A stretch of DNA of 64,000 nucleotides from Massilia sp. YIM B02769 (lineage in GTDB: Bacteria > Pseudomonadota > Gammaproteobacteria > Burkholderiales > Burkholderiaceae_D). Within the stretch, counting starts at the first letter, position 1. Each line of letters opens with the position of its first letter. This document shows, in pieces, positions 45,451-54,338 of the stretch. The stretch lies in contig NZ_JASNRC010000001.1 in the NCBI RefSeq assembly GCF_030411995.1, forward strand, positions 1-64,000, in the 5' to 3' direction. The translations under genes and the position numbers were made by a program. Under the pieces are notes generated by a model, which was not told the origin of the DNA, did not search any database, and saw only the letters and a list, made by a program, of their open reading frames with translations.

Positions 45451-45921
45451 ATGAATCCCCTCGATCAAACCCTGATGCAACTCACCGCGACGCTGACCCA
45501 CGCCTCGCGCGCCTACAAGGCCATGGCGGACAAGGTCGCCTCGCAGTACAGCCTGTCCCAGGCCACCGCCCTGCCGGTGCTGATCCTCGGCCGCCTCGGC
45601 CAGGACGGCGTGCGTCCCGGCGTGCTGGCCGACGCCCTCGGCCTGGAAGCCTCGTCGCTGGTGCGCGTGATCGACCTGCTCATCGAAAACGGCCTGGTCG
45701 CGCGCCACGAAGACCCGCAAGACCGCCGCGCCAAGCTGCTGCAGCTCACCGCCGACGGCAAGACCCGCGCCGCGCAGATGGAAGAAGCCCTGATCCCCTT
45801 CCGCCGCAACCTGTTCGCCGAATTCGCGCAGGCCGATATCGATGCCTGCCTGCGCGTCCTGACCGGCCTGCAATCGAAGATCAAGCCTTGCGAACAACAG
45901 CCTGGGGACAAGCAGGCGTGA
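45451..45921 (+). CDS. MarR family transcriptional regulator
   Basis: The 156-residue winged-helix protein has the MarR core: DNA-reading helix in ALGLEASSLVRVIDLLIENG and wing LVARHEDPQDRRAKLLQLT. It probably represses the efflux genes it is fused to by a GTGA overlap, releasing them when an aromatic ligand binds. A 13-bp palindrome upstream may be its operator. Confidence 0.9.
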   Translation: MNPLDQTLMQLTATLTHASRAYKAMADKVASQYSLSQATALPVLILGRLGQDGVRPGVLADALGLEASSLVRVIDLLIENGLVARHEDPQDRRAKLLQLTADGKTRAAQMEEALIPFRRNLFAEFAQADIDACLRVLTGLQSKIKPCEQQPGDKQA

Positions 45922-47966
45922 AGCTCTTCAGCAAGGCCGAAGTCCTGTTTTCGGTAAAAAGTTTCACGGCAGCGATGCTCGCGCTTTACCTGGCGATGCG
46001 CATCGGACTGCCGCGTCCATTCTGGGCGCTGATGACGGCCTACATCGTCGGCGCCCCCTTCTCCGGCCCCACCCGCTCGAAGGCGCTGTACCGCTTCGGC
46101 GGCACCTTCCTTGGCGCCTTTGCCACGGTGTTGATCGTGCCGGCATTCGCCAACTCGCCCGAGCTGCTGTCGCTGGCCCTGGCGCTGTGGGTCGGCGGCT
46201 GCCTGTACGTGTCGCTGCTGGACCGCACGCCACGCTCCTACCTGATGATGCTGGCCGGTTACACCGCCGGCCTGATCGCCTTCCCGGCCGTGAACGATCC
46301 CGGCACCATCTTCGACATCGCCCTGGCGCGTGTCGAGGAGATCCTGCTCGGCATCACCTGCGCCACCGTCGTGCACTCGCTGGTCTTCCCGCAGAGCTTC
46401 GGCCCGGTGATGCTGGCGCGCCTCGACAACGCCCTGCGCGACGCCCGCAACTGGATCGCCGATGCCCTTGCCCCGAACGGCGACAGCAACAGCACCGGCG
46501 ACCGCCGCAAGCTGGCCGGCGACATCACCGAGCTGCGCATGATGGCCGTGCACCTGCCCTTCGACACCTCGCACCTGCGCTGGACCGGGAATGCCATCCA
46601 CGCGCTGCAGGAACGCCTGGCGGCGATGGTGCCGATGCTGTCGGCCATCGAAGACCGCCTGCTGGCGCTGCGCCAGCTCGGCGCCCTGGAAGACAATTCG
46701 CGCTGGCGCACGCTGCTGGCCGACATCACCGCCTGGGCCGGCACCCGCAAGGACGAGGCACCGCACGACCCGCAAGGCCTGCGCGCCGCCATCGATGCCC
46801 TGGCGCCCCAGCCTTCGCGCAACAGCAGCTGGCTGGAACTGGTGCAACTGAATCTGGCCGCCCGCCTGCGCGCCCTCGTCGATGCCGGCGCCGAGGCGCA
46901 AACGCTGCGCCGCTGTATCGGCAAGGGCGCCAGCGGGCCGCTGCCGCCCGAAGCACGCCACCTGCCCGGTGTGCCGGCCAACGCGCTGCACCTGGACCGC
47001 GGCATGGCGGTGGTCTCGTCGCTGGCGGCGATCATCGCCACGCTGGCCGGCTGCGCCTTCTGGATCGCCACCGGCTGGCCTTCGGGCGCGGCGATGCCGA
47101 TGATGGCCGCCGTGATGTCCTGCTTCTTCGCTACCCAGGACGATCCGGTGCCCTTCATCAAGGGCTTCCTGGTGTGGACGATCTATTCGGTGCCGCTGTC
47201 GGCCTTTTACCTGCTGGCGGTGCTGCCGGCGATCCACAGCTTCGAGATGCTGGTGCTGGCCTGCGCGCCCGCCTTCCTGGTGCTGGGCGCGCTGATCGCG
47301 CGGCCAAGCACCTTCGGGCGCGCCATGCCCTTCCTGTTCGGCATCGGCGGCACCCTGGCCCTGCAGGACACGAATACGGCCGACGCCGCCTCCTTCATCA
47401 ATTCGACCCTGGCGCAACTGGCCGGGCTGGCGCTGGCGGTGCTGGTGATCGGCATGTTCCGCAGCGTGAGTGCCGGCTGGACCGCGCGCCGCCTGCTGCG
47501 TGCCGGCTGGAAGGAACTCGCTACCATGGGCGCTGGCCGGCAAGTGCCGTCGATGCCGGAATTCTCCGCACGCATGGTCGACCGCATCGCCCTGCTGACA
47601 CCGCGCCTGGCGATGGCCGGCGCCCAGCAAGACCTGCAGGCGGCCGACGCCCTGGTCGACTTGCGTATCGGCCTGAACATGACGCAATTGCTGGCCGCAC
47701 GCCACGAACTCGGCCGCAGCCAGGCCGCGCTGTGGGCGCTGCTGGAACACCTGTCGCAGCACTTCGATGCGCGGCCGCATGTGGACGCTGGAGAAAATGC
47801 GCACCTGCTGGCCTCGATCGACAACGCCTTGCGCTCGGTCAGCGCGGCGCAAACGTCGACCGCCCAGCGCGACGCCCTGGCGGCGCTGGCCGGCATCCGC
47901 CGCGACCTGTTCCCCGAGGCGCCACCTTATCAACCCTCGCCCGTATTAGAAAAGGAGATCCGATGA
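45918..47966 (+). CDS. FUSC family inner-membrane exporter (AaeB-like)
   Basis: The 682-residue protein has two blocks of membrane helices (about 10-150 and 350-490) separated and followed by soluble segments, as in the fusaric acid/AaeB family. These export aromatic acids such as p-hydroxybenzoate with an HlyD-type adaptor. The GTG start at 45918 overlaps the marR stop; the downstream DUF1656 gene overlaps by 4 bp. The substrate is inferred only from family. Confidence 0.87.
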   Translation: MKLFSKAEVLFSVKSFTAAMLALYLAMRIGLPRPFWALMTAYIVGAPFSGPTRSKALYRFGGTFLGAFATVLIVPAFANSPELLSLALALWVGGCLYVSLLDRTPRSYLMMLAGYTAGLIAFPAVNDPGTIFDIALARVEEILLGITCATVVHSLVFPQSFGPVMLARLDNALRDARNWIADALAPNGDSNSTGDRRKLAGDITELRMMAVHLPFDTSHLRWTGNAIHALQERLAAMVPMLSAIEDRLLALRQLGALEDNSRWRTLLADITAWAGTRKDEAPHDPQGLRAAIDALAPQPSRNSSWLELVQLNLAARLRALVDAGAEAQTLRRCIGKGASGPLPPEARHLPGVPANALHLDRGMAVVSSLAAIIATLAGCAFWIATGWPSGAAMPMMAAVMSCFFATQDDPVPFIKGFLVWTIYSVPLSAFYLLAVLPAIHSFEMLVLACAPAFLVLGALIARPSTFGRAMPFLFGIGGTLALQDTNTADAASFINSTLAQLAGLALAVLVIGMFRSVSAGWTARRLLRAGWKELATMGAGRQVPSMPEFSARMVDRIALLTPRLAMAGAQQDLQAADALVDLRIGLNMTQLLAARHELGRSQAALWALLEHLSQHFDARPHVDAGENAHLLASIDNALRSVSAAQTSTAQRDALAALAGIRRDLFPEAPPYQPSPVLEKEIR

Positions 47967-48169
47967 TCGGCGAAGTCAGCCTCTACGGCATCTATGTTCC
48001 ACCGCTGCTATTGCTGGCCCTGCTCGCACTCGTGGTCTCGCGCCTGTTCAACTGGGTGCTCGCGCGCACCGGCCTGTACCGCCACATCTGGCATCCGGCG
48101 CTGTTCGATTTTTCGCTGTTCGTCATCGTGCTCGGCGCCCTGGTGTTCTTCGGTTCCAATCTGTTCTGA
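47963..48169 (+). CDS. DUF1656 small membrane protein (AaeX-like)
   Basis: The 68-residue protein has two hydrophobic helices (YVPPLLLLALLALVVSRLF and FDFSLFVIVLGALVFFG) and the family start MIGEVSLYGIYVPP. It occurs in FUSC efflux operons between the exporter and the adaptor. AAGGAG precedes its ATG. Its role in the pump is not defined. Confidence 0.88.
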   Translation: MIGEVSLYGIYVPPLLLLALLALVVSRLFNWVLARTGLYRHIWHPALFDFSLFVIVLGALVFFGSNLF

Positions 48170-48193
48170 ATCTGTCCTGAATTTACTTTGATC

Positions 48194-49135
48194 ATGTTCA
48201 AGAAATTTTCTCTTCCGGCAGTGGGCCGGGTCGGTATCACCCTGATCGCCGCCGCCGGCGCCGCGTATGCGGGCTGGCAGCTGTGGCGCCATTACGAAGT
48301 CGAACCCTGGACCCGCGACGGCCGCGTCAAGGCCTACGTGGTGCAGGTCGCTCCCGACGTCACCGGTCAGGTAACGAAGGTCTACGTGCACGACAACCAG
48401 CAGGTGAACGCGGGTGACTTGCTGTTCGAAGTCGACCGCGCGCGTTTCGAGCTGGCCCTGCGCCAGGCCGAAGCGGCCGAGCAGGCGGCCCAGGCGGCGC
48501 TGAACCAGGCCCAGCGCGAATCGCGCCGCAACGTCCAGCTCGACGACCTGGTGGCGCTCGAGACCCGCGAGCAAGGCCAGTCGCGCGTGGAAACCGCACG
48601 CGCCGCCCTGGCCCAGGCCGTGGTGAACCGCGACACCGCCAAGCTGAACCTGGAACGCACGCAGGTGAAATCGGTGGTCAACGGTTTCGTCACCAACCTC
48701 GATTTGCGGCCGGGCGCGTATGTGAGCGCCAGCCACCCGGTAATGGCGCTGGTCGACCGCGGTTCCTTCTATGTCGAAGGCTATTTCGAAGAAACCAAGC
48801 TGCCGCAGATCCACCTGGGCGACCGCGTGACCGTGTCGCTGATGGGTGCGCAGCAAAAGCTCGGCGGCCACGTGGAAAGCTTCGCCGAAGGCATTTCGGA
48901 CCGCGACCGCACCACCGGCACCAACCTGCTGCCGAACATTAACCCGACCTTCAACTGGGTCCGCCTGGCGCAGCGCATTCCGGTGCGCGTGGCGCTCGAT
49001 CCGGTGCCTACCAATGTGCGCCTGGTCGCCGGCCAGACCGCCACCGTGCAGGTGTTACCGGATGCGGCCAAGCCTGCCACCCGTCCGCAAGCACAGGCGA
49101 TGGCGGCGCCGAGTTCGCTGAATACCAAGCGGTGA
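48194..49135 (+). CDS. HlyD family periplasmic adaptor (AaeA-like)
   Basis: The 313-residue membrane fusion protein has an N-terminal anchor (VGITLIAAAGAAYAGWQLW), lipoyl-like halves (VAPDVTGQVTKVYVHDNQQV and VVNGFVTNLDLRPGAYV) flanking a helical hairpin, and a beta-barrel domain. It links the FUSC exporter to the outer-membrane channel. ATG 48194 is preferred; TTG 48188 is in frame. Confidence 0.9.
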   Translation: MFKKFSLPAVGRVGITLIAAAGAAYAGWQLWRHYEVEPWTRDGRVKAYVVQVAPDVTGQVTKVYVHDNQQVNAGDLLFEVDRARFELALRQAEAAEQAAQAALNQAQRESRRNVQLDDLVALETREQGQSRVETARAALAQAVVNRDTAKLNLERTQVKSVVNGFVTNLDLRPGAYVSASHPVMALVDRGSFYVEGYFEETKLPQIHLGDRVTVSLMGAQQKLGGHVESFAEGISDRDRTTGTNLLPNINPTFNWVRLAQRIPVRVALDPVPTNVRLVAGQTATVQVLPDAAKPATRPQAQAMAAPSSLNTKR

Positions 49136-49137
49136 TC

Positions 49138-50583
49138 ATGATGGACTATCAAACTTTTTCATTGAAAGCAGGAGCGGTAGCGGCACTGCTGGCGGTGAGC
49201 GCCTGTACCACGACGGTCGGCCCGAATTACCATGTGCCGGACGAGGCCGTGGTGAAACGGCCTGACGCCGCCGCGCCTTTCGTCAGTGCTGCGGAAAAAC
49301 CGTTCACCCTGGCGCCGCTGCCGACACAATGGTGGCGCCTGTACCACGACAGCACGTTGGATGGGCTGGTCGACAAAGCCTTTGCCGCGAACACCGATTT
49401 GCGTGTGGCCGCCGCCAACCTGGCGCGTGCCCGCGCCGTACTGTCGGAAGCGGAAGAATTGCGCCGGCCGGAAGCCAGCGTCTCGGCCACACCCGGCTAC
49501 GGCCGCGCATCCGGCGCCGCCAACGGCTTGCCGGGTTCGATGGCGGACCGCGCCACGTACGACACCGGCCTGCACGTGTCTTATCAACTCGATTTGTTCG
49601 GCAAGATCCGCCGCGCCGTGGAAGCGGCCGGCGCCGACACTGAAGTCGCCCAGGCCGCGCTCGACCTGACCCGGGTGACGGTGGCGGCCGACACGGCGCG
49701 CGCCTATGCCGAGGCCTGCTCGGCCGGGCAGCAGATCGCGATTGCCCAGCAATCGGTGGACTTGCAGCGCAAGTTCGCCGCGTCCACCGCGCAGCGCGTC
49801 AAACTCGGACGCGGCGCGGCGCTCGACAACAGCCGCGCCCTCGGCCAGCTGGAGCAATTGCGCTCGGCCCTGCCGCCGCTGGAGGCGCAGCGCCGCACGG
49901 CCCTGTACCGGCTGGCGGTGCTGACCGGTGAGGTGCCGGGCAAATTCCCTCAGGCAGTGGCGCAATGTGCAAAGGTGCCGCAGCTGGCGGCGGCGATTCC
50001 CGTCGGCGATGGGGCGGCCTTGCTGCGCCGGCGGCCGGATATCCGCCAGGCCGAGCGTACGCTGGCAAGCGCCACGGCGCGCATCGGCGTGGCCACCGCC
50101 GAGCTGTATCCGCAGATCAGCCTGGGGCTGACGGCGGGCAGCACCGGCGGCCTGTCGGGCTTCGGCGAGGGCAATACCTTCCGCTACAGCCTGGGACCGC
50201 TGATTTCCTGGACGATTCCGTCGACCGGCACGGCGCGCGTGCACATCGAGCAGGCCGAGGCGAGCACGGCTGCCGCGCTGGCCAGGTTCGATGGCGTGGT
50301 GCTGAACGCCTTGCGCGAGACCGAGACGGCCTTGACGGCGTATGCGCGCGAGCTGGACCGGAATGCGGCCTTGAAGGCGGCGCGCGACCAGAGCGCACTG
50401 GCGTCGCAACAGGCGGCGAAGCTGTACCGCTTCGGGCGCACCGATTTCCTGACCACGCTGGATGCGGAGCGGACGCTGGCGTCGGCGCAGGCGGCGGTGG
50501 CGGCGTCGGATGCGAAGCTGGCGAGTGACCAGGTGGGGTTGTTCCTGGCCTTGGGTGGTGGCTGGGAAAAGGTGGACGAGTAA
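49138..50583 (+). CDS. NodT/OprM-type outer-membrane efflux lipoprotein
   Basis: The roughly 481-residue protein has a lipobox VSAC (LAVSACTTTVGPNYH) and the two-repeat TolC-like architecture of NodT factors (WWRLYHDSTLDGLVDKAF; RRRPDIRQAERTLASATA). It forms the outer-membrane exit duct. Starts at GTG 49132, ATG 49138 or ATG 49141 are all possible. It completes the marR-FUSC-DUF1656-HlyD-NodT operon. Confidence 0.9.
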   Translation: MMDYQTFSLKAGAVAALLAVSACTTTVGPNYHVPDEAVVKRPDAAAPFVSAAEKPFTLAPLPTQWWRLYHDSTLDGLVDKAFAANTDLRVAAANLARARAVLSEAEELRRPEASVSATPGYGRASGAANGLPGSMADRATYDTGLHVSYQLDLFGKIRRAVEAAGADTEVAQAALDLTRVTVAADTARAYAEACSAGQQIAIAQQSVDLQRKFAASTAQRVKLGRGAALDNSRALGQLEQLRSALPPLEAQRRTALYRLAVLTGEVPGKFPQAVAQCAKVPQLAAAIPVGDGAALLRRRPDIRQAERTLASATARIGVATAELYPQISLGLTAGSTGGLSGFGEGNTFRYSLGPLISWTIPSTGTARVHIEQAEASTAAALARFDGVVLNALRETETALTAYARELDRNAALKAARDQSALASQQAAKLYRFGRTDFLTTLDAERTLASAQAAVAASDAKLASDQVGLFLALGGGWEKVDE

Positions 50584-50606
50584 ACACATGTCCAGGGCGT
50601 AAAACC

Positions 50607-50831
50607 GTAGGGTGGGCCGGGCCGCGCTAGGCACTCCGTGCCCACGCGGTTACGTGCGCATGCGTGCGGCCAGCTGCCGCGAATCATCGCTCGCGGAATA
50701 TGCAAACTAACGCGAAGCAAGAGCTGGCGACTGGCGGCCATGACACGAGCGAAATTTCACCGCTAACGCTGAACGGACACGCGCGTAACCGCGTGGGCAC
50801 GGAGTGCCTAGCGCGGCCCGGCCCACCCTAC
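50607..50831. repeat. REP/BIME-like repeat pair, copy 10 with insertions in both arms
   Basis: The left unit is GTAGGGTGGGC, inserted CGGGCCGCGCTAGG, then CACTCCGTGCCCACGCGG. The right unit is its mirror image, including GCCTAGCGCGGCCCGGCC. The core of about 140 bp is unlike copies 7 and 8. It occupies the gap between the efflux and RtcB genes. Confidence 0.85.
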
Positions 50832-50896
50832 GGTTGAGTACGTGGACAAGAGTCTAATACCACGCATCACTGCATTGCTGTAGATGCTTTAAACCG

Positions 50897-52168
50897 TCAG
50901 CCCTTTACGCAAACAATCTGCTTCAGGGTATGCACCACCTCCACGAGTTCGTCCTGGGCCTGCATGACCGCATGGATGTCCTTGTAGGCCATCGGGATTT
51001 CGTCGATCACGCCTTCGTCCTTGCGTGATTCCACGCCCTGCGTGGCGCGCTCGACGTCGGCGCGGGTGAAGCGGCGCTTGGCTTCGGTGCGGCTCATGGT
51101 GCGTCCTGCGCCATGGCTGCAACTGTTAAAACTCTCCGGGTTGCCCTTGCCGCGCACGATGAAGCTTTTTGCGCCCATCGACCCTGGAATGATGCCTAAT
51201 TCCCCCGCTTTTGCCGAGACCGCACCTTTGCGGGTAATCAGCACATCGCGGCCGAAGTGGCGCTCCTGCTGCACGTAGTTGTGGTGGCAATTCACGGCTT
51301 CCACGTGGGTCTCGAAAGGCTTGGCGATCACGCTGCGTACCGCGTGGATCAGGTTCTGCATCATCACTTCGCGATTGATGCGGGCAAACTTCTGGGCCCA
51401 GCCGACCGCCTCGATGTAGTCCTTGTAATGCTGGGTGCCTTCTTCCAGGTAGGCCAGGTCCTGGTCGGGCAGGTTCACCATGTGGCGCCGCATGTCCTGC
51501 TTGGCCAGCTCGATGAAATGGGTCCCGATGGCATTGCCCACGCCGCGCGAGCCCGAGTGCAGCATCAGCCAGACGAAGTTGTCCTCGTCGAGGCAAATTT
51601 CCACGAAGTGATTGCCGCTGCCGAGGGTGCCGAGATGCTTGTAGTTGTTCGTGCCGCGCAGCTTGGGCCACTTGCGGCACAGGGCGTCGAACTCGTCCTT
51701 CAATTTGGCCCAGCCGGCATCCACCGGCGGCGGCGGACGGTCCCAGGAACCGGTGTCGCGGCCCCTGGCATTGCGCGTCTTGTGCGACATGCCGTGCGGG
51801 ATGGCTTGCTCGATGGCGCTGCGCAGCTTGCCCAGGCTGTCGGGCAGGTCGGTGGCGCGCAGGGTGGTCTTGGCGGCCATCATGCCGCAGCCGATATCCA
51901 CGCCGACCGCGGCCGGAATCACCGCGCCCAGCGTCGGGATCACGCTGCCGATGGTCGAACCTTTGCCGAGATGCACGTCGGGCATCACGGCAACATGGTG
52001 GTAAATGAAGGGCAATTGCGCAAGCTTACCCAGTTGCTTCTTGGCGGCTTCCTCGACCGGCACGCCACGGGTCCACATCTTGACCGGCTTGGCGCCGGGC
52101 GCTTCCAGCAATTGATAGGCAGTCTGATCGGCTCGCATGATTCGTGGTAGGGGCAATAACGGTTTCAT
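50897..52168 (-). CDS. rtcB: RNA-splicing ligase RtcB
   Basis: The 423-residue protein matches bacterial RtcB closely: HHVAVMPDVHLGKGSTIGSV, GVDIGCGM with the metal-binding Asp and Cys, HLGTLGSGNHFVEI, NCHHNYV and the SCSHGAGR guanylylation-site region, ending VCVKG. It joins RNA 2',3'-cyclic phosphate (or 3'-phosphate) ends to 5'-OH ends using GTP and Mn. The start at 52168 or the Met at 52138 is possible. No rtcA or rtcR is adjacent. Confidence 0.96.
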   Translation of the reverse strand: MKPLLPLPRIMRADQTAYQLLEAPGAKPVKMWTRGVPVEEAAKKQLGKLAQLPFIYHHVAVMPDVHLGKGSTIGSVIPTLGAVIPAAVGVDIGCGMMAAKTTLRATDLPDSLGKLRSAIEQAIPHGMSHKTRNARGRDTGSWDRPPPPVDAGWAKLKDEFDALCRKWPKLRGTNNYKHLGTLGSGNHFVEICLDEDNFVWLMLHSGSRGVGNAIGTHFIELAKQDMRRHMVNLPDQDLAYLEEGTQHYKDYIEAVGWAQKFARINREVMMQNLIHAVRSVIAKPFETHVEAVNCHHNYVQQERHFGRDVLITRKGAVSAKAGELGIIPGSMGAKSFIVRGKGNPESFNSCSHGAGRTMSRTEAKRRFTRADVERATQGVESRKDEGVIDEIPMAYKDIHAVMQAQDELVEVVHTLKQIVCVKG

Positions 52169-52283
52169 GATCCATGAAATCCATCGACGGTGGAGCGCGC
52201 GAGCCTGGGAGCAACTGTCGAAATGTCTTACAGAACAGTTTAGTTGATCAGAAAGATCATTGATTTACATAGATAAATTTCAT

Positions 52284-52300
52284 TGGCATGGCAATTGCTT
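52284..52300 (+). promoter_or_regulatory. Sigma-54 promoter of the PEP-CTERM gene
   Basis: TGGCATG-GCAA-TTGCTT matches the sigma-54 consensus (TGGCACG-N4-TTGCW) at all but one position. The GG of the -24 element (52285-52286) and GC of the -12 element (52297-52298) are correctly spaced. Transcription would start near 52310, leaving a short leader with AAGGAAAACC before the ATG at 52344. Confidence 0.8.
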
Positions 52301-52343
52301 ATTTATAAGAACCAATAACAATTCATTAATAACAAGGAAAACC

Positions 52344-52880
52344 ATGTCCAAACTTCTGTCTACCCTGAAACGCGCCGGTCTCGCTGCTGTGGCTGGTACC
52401 GTGCTGCTGAGTGCCGGGTCCGCCCACGCCGGCTTGCTGCTGAACCAGGAACCGGATGCCTCGCTGATCGTCCGCGCCGGCGGTTACGAATGGGTCTACG
52501 CCAGTCCATGCGGCGGCGGCGCCGGCAGCTGCGACCTGGTCGTGCGTCACCACGGTTTCGATTTCGCTACTGCCGAACAATGGAACGCCAGCTTCGCCAG
52601 TCTGCAAGCACTCTCGGCTGCCTTTACGCCGAACGGTGGGGTGCTCTGCGCGTCGACGTATTTCTCGACGAACTACAACCACTGCGACACCGGCGATATC
52701 CTGGCAGGTTATGTCTGGGGCGCGCCTTTCGCACCTGGCTGGGGCGCACAGGCAGGCACGTCCGAAACCTTCCTGGTCCGCGCCATCGCGCAGTCGGATG
52801 TGCCGGAGCCTGCCACGCTGGCGTTGACCGCGCTGGGCCTGGCGGCTGTGGTGGCAAGCCGCCGCAAGCGTGCACGGTAA
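52344..52880 (+). CDS. PEP-CTERM sorting domain protein
   Basis: The 178-residue protein has a signal peptide (to about SAHAG) and the C-terminal PEP-CTERM tripartite signal: VPEPATLAL, a hydrophobic helix and the basic tail SRRKRAR. Exosortase systems recognise this tail in exopolysaccharide-producing bacteria, and the protein would be exported and processed. The body has four cysteines and no recognised domain. Its expression should need RpoN, given the upstream sigma-54 promoter. A strong terminator follows, so it is a single-gene unit. Confidence 0.92.
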   Translation: MSKLLSTLKRAGLAAVAGTVLLSAGSAHAGLLLNQEPDASLIVRAGGYEWVYASPCGGGAGSCDLVVRHHGFDFATAEQWNASFASLQALSAAFTPNGGVLCASTYFSTNYNHCDTGDILAGYVWGAPFAPGWGAQAGTSETFLVRAIAQSDVPEPATLALTALGLAAVVASRRKRAR

Positions 52881-52895
52881 TCGGCAAGCCAGGAG

Positions 52896-52919
52896 GCCGC
52901 CTGCGGGCGGCTTTTTTTT
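52896..52919 (+). terminator. Rho-independent terminator after the PEP-CTERM gene
   Basis: The stem GCCGCC-TGCG-GGCGGC is followed by eight T residues, 15 bp after the stop codon. Confidence 0.88.
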
Positions 52920-53012
52920 GGCTGTCCGCGTTCTCCGCTCAGTTGCGCGGCAAGAAAGACGCGTTCTATACTGGCTGAGGCGCCATCCCGCGCCAGACCA
53001 CGGAACTCTTGC

Positions 53013-53417
53013 ATGCGACCTCTTCTTCTCCTGACTCCCCTGCTGCTGGCCGGCTGCGTCGACGACTCGGCCACCTACTACATCGACGGCAATACGCACG
53101 CGCTGACGGTGCGCGCGGTGCAGGAGCAGTTCTGGAAGAAGGAAGTCACGCTGGACCTGATCGCGGCGCGCATGCCGGATTGCCAGCGCCGTTTCGAATT
53201 GGCCAGGCTACCGGTGGCGGATGTGGAACTGGAGCTGTTTGGGTCGGGCGAGAATGTCTACACGGTACGCGCCGGAGACACGGCATGGCGCTTCGAGACG
53301 CAAGGCTGCAGCCAGCTGGAAGAACCCGAGCAGGTGACCGGGCAGCCGCTCGGCCTGTTCCACTTCGACGAAAACAACCACTTGGTGTTCGAGGAAGCGG
53401 AAGCGCCGACCGAGTAA
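53013..53417 (+). CDS. Small hypothetical lipoprotein
   Basis: The 134-residue protein has a short lipoprotein signal (MRPLLLLTPLLLAGC, lipobox LAGC). Its beta-rich, acidic body has two further cysteines that may pair. No family is recognised. It is convergent with the PAP2 phosphatase gene, 22 bp apart. Confidence 0.7.
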   Translation: MRPLLLLTPLLLAGCVDDSATYYIDGNTHALTVRAVQEQFWKKEVTLDLIAARMPDCQRRFELARLPVADVELELFGSGENVYTVRAGDTAWRFETQGCSQLEEPEQVTGQPLGLFHFDENNHLVFEEAEAPTE

Positions 53418-53439
53418 GCGTTGATATCAAGCGTTCACA

Positions 53440-54048
53440 TCAAGGGCGCAGCCAGCCGCGCTTGATTGGCGTGCGCAAGACACGCCGGTACACCACCTGC
53501 ATCTGCGGCACCACCAGCGCCGCCAGCGCCTGCCCTGTGCGGGTATTCACCAGCACGGCCGCGAAGCCCGACGTGAGCAATGCCCCGGCCATGTCCAGCG
53601 GCCAATGCACACCCAGGAACACCCGCGCCCACGCCACCACCACGCCCAGCGCCAGCAAGGCGACACCGAAGCGGCGTGCCTCGCGCAGCGGTCCGAAGGC
53701 CAGCGCCAGCGCCACCGAGAACATGCTGGTGCCGTGGTCGCTCGGGAAGGAAGAGTCGGGCGCGTGGAACATGAAGGTCTGTCCGACCTCGGCCATGAAG
53801 GGACGCGGATGGAACCACGCCAGGCCGATCATCTTGTTGATCGTCAGCGCGATCACGGCCGCCATGAAGGCCCGCACCGCTGCCTCGCGCTGGGCGGTAT
53901 CGCCGTTCATCCACATCAGTACCAGGCCGAGCGGCAGGATCATGATCACCCATTCCGCGGCAAACACGGCGCCGTGCAGGCGCCAGCCCTCCAGGCCAGG
54001 TGCGGAATTGATCAGTGCAAACAGGTACAGGTTGAGTTGGTCGAACAT
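53440..54048 (-). CDS. PAP2 family phosphatase, BcrC-like undecaprenyl-diphosphatase
   Basis: The 202-residue polytopic protein starts MFDQLNLYLFALIN like BcrC proteins. It has the PAP2 motifs KMIGLAWFHPRPF, FPSDHGTSM and ARVFLGVHWPLD. It probably recycles undecaprenyl diphosphate for cell-wall synthesis at the outer face of the inner membrane. The ATG at 54048 fits the family; a TTG at 54075 is an alternative. Confidence 0.85.
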   Translation of the reverse strand: MFDQLNLYLFALINSAPGLEGWRLHGAVFAAEWVIMILPLGLVLMWMNGDTAQREAAVRAFMAAVIALTINKMIGLAWFHPRPFMAEVGQTFMFHAPDSSFPSDHGTSMFSVALALAFGPLREARRFGVALLALGVVVAWARVFLGVHWPLDMAGALLTSGFAAVLVNTRTGQALAALVVPQMQVVYRRVLRTPIKRGWLRP

Positions 54049-54237
54049 CGGGGCGCCGGCGTAAAAGAAAGACAATAGCTCCAGCGTAGCTCAGCCGTTC
54101 GGCGCGCACGGTTTGAAATCGCAACAGAATGTGACAAAGCAGGAAATGGCTGCGCAGCACAGCTGGTGCGGCCGCTGTTGTGATCAGTTTATACAATTGC
54201 AGCGCATCCACGCCACACGGCTGGGAAACCGCCTTCA

Positions 54238-54338
54238 GAGCGTGAGAAAAAATGGCCAGGGCAAGGCGCCGAGTCGAAGACAGTACGAGCGTACGGCGAG
54301 ACGAGGCAACGCCGCCATGGCCATTTTTTCTCACGCTC
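54238..54338. repeat. 101-bp inverted-repeat element beside the IS5-like ORF
   Basis: A 21-bp perfect inverted repeat bounds the element: GAGCGTGAGAAAAAATGGCCA (54238-54258) and its complement (54318-54338; sequence given by position). The inner part has GGGCAAGGCG opposite GCAACGCCGCC and a small GTAC dyad. The right end abuts the stop codon of the IS5-like ORF. It could act as a terminator or as the end of a mobile element. Confidence 0.75.

Noticed and set aside
49132..49140. GTG at 49132 as start of the outer-membrane factor gene
   Set aside because: It overlaps the previous stop and is possible, but two ATG codons follow immediately and give the same signal peptide.
52169..52283. Sigma-54 promoter for rtcB, as in E. 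coli rtcBA
   Set aside because: The good -24/-12 motif in this gap points right toward the PEP-CTERM gene. None was seen on the minus strand.
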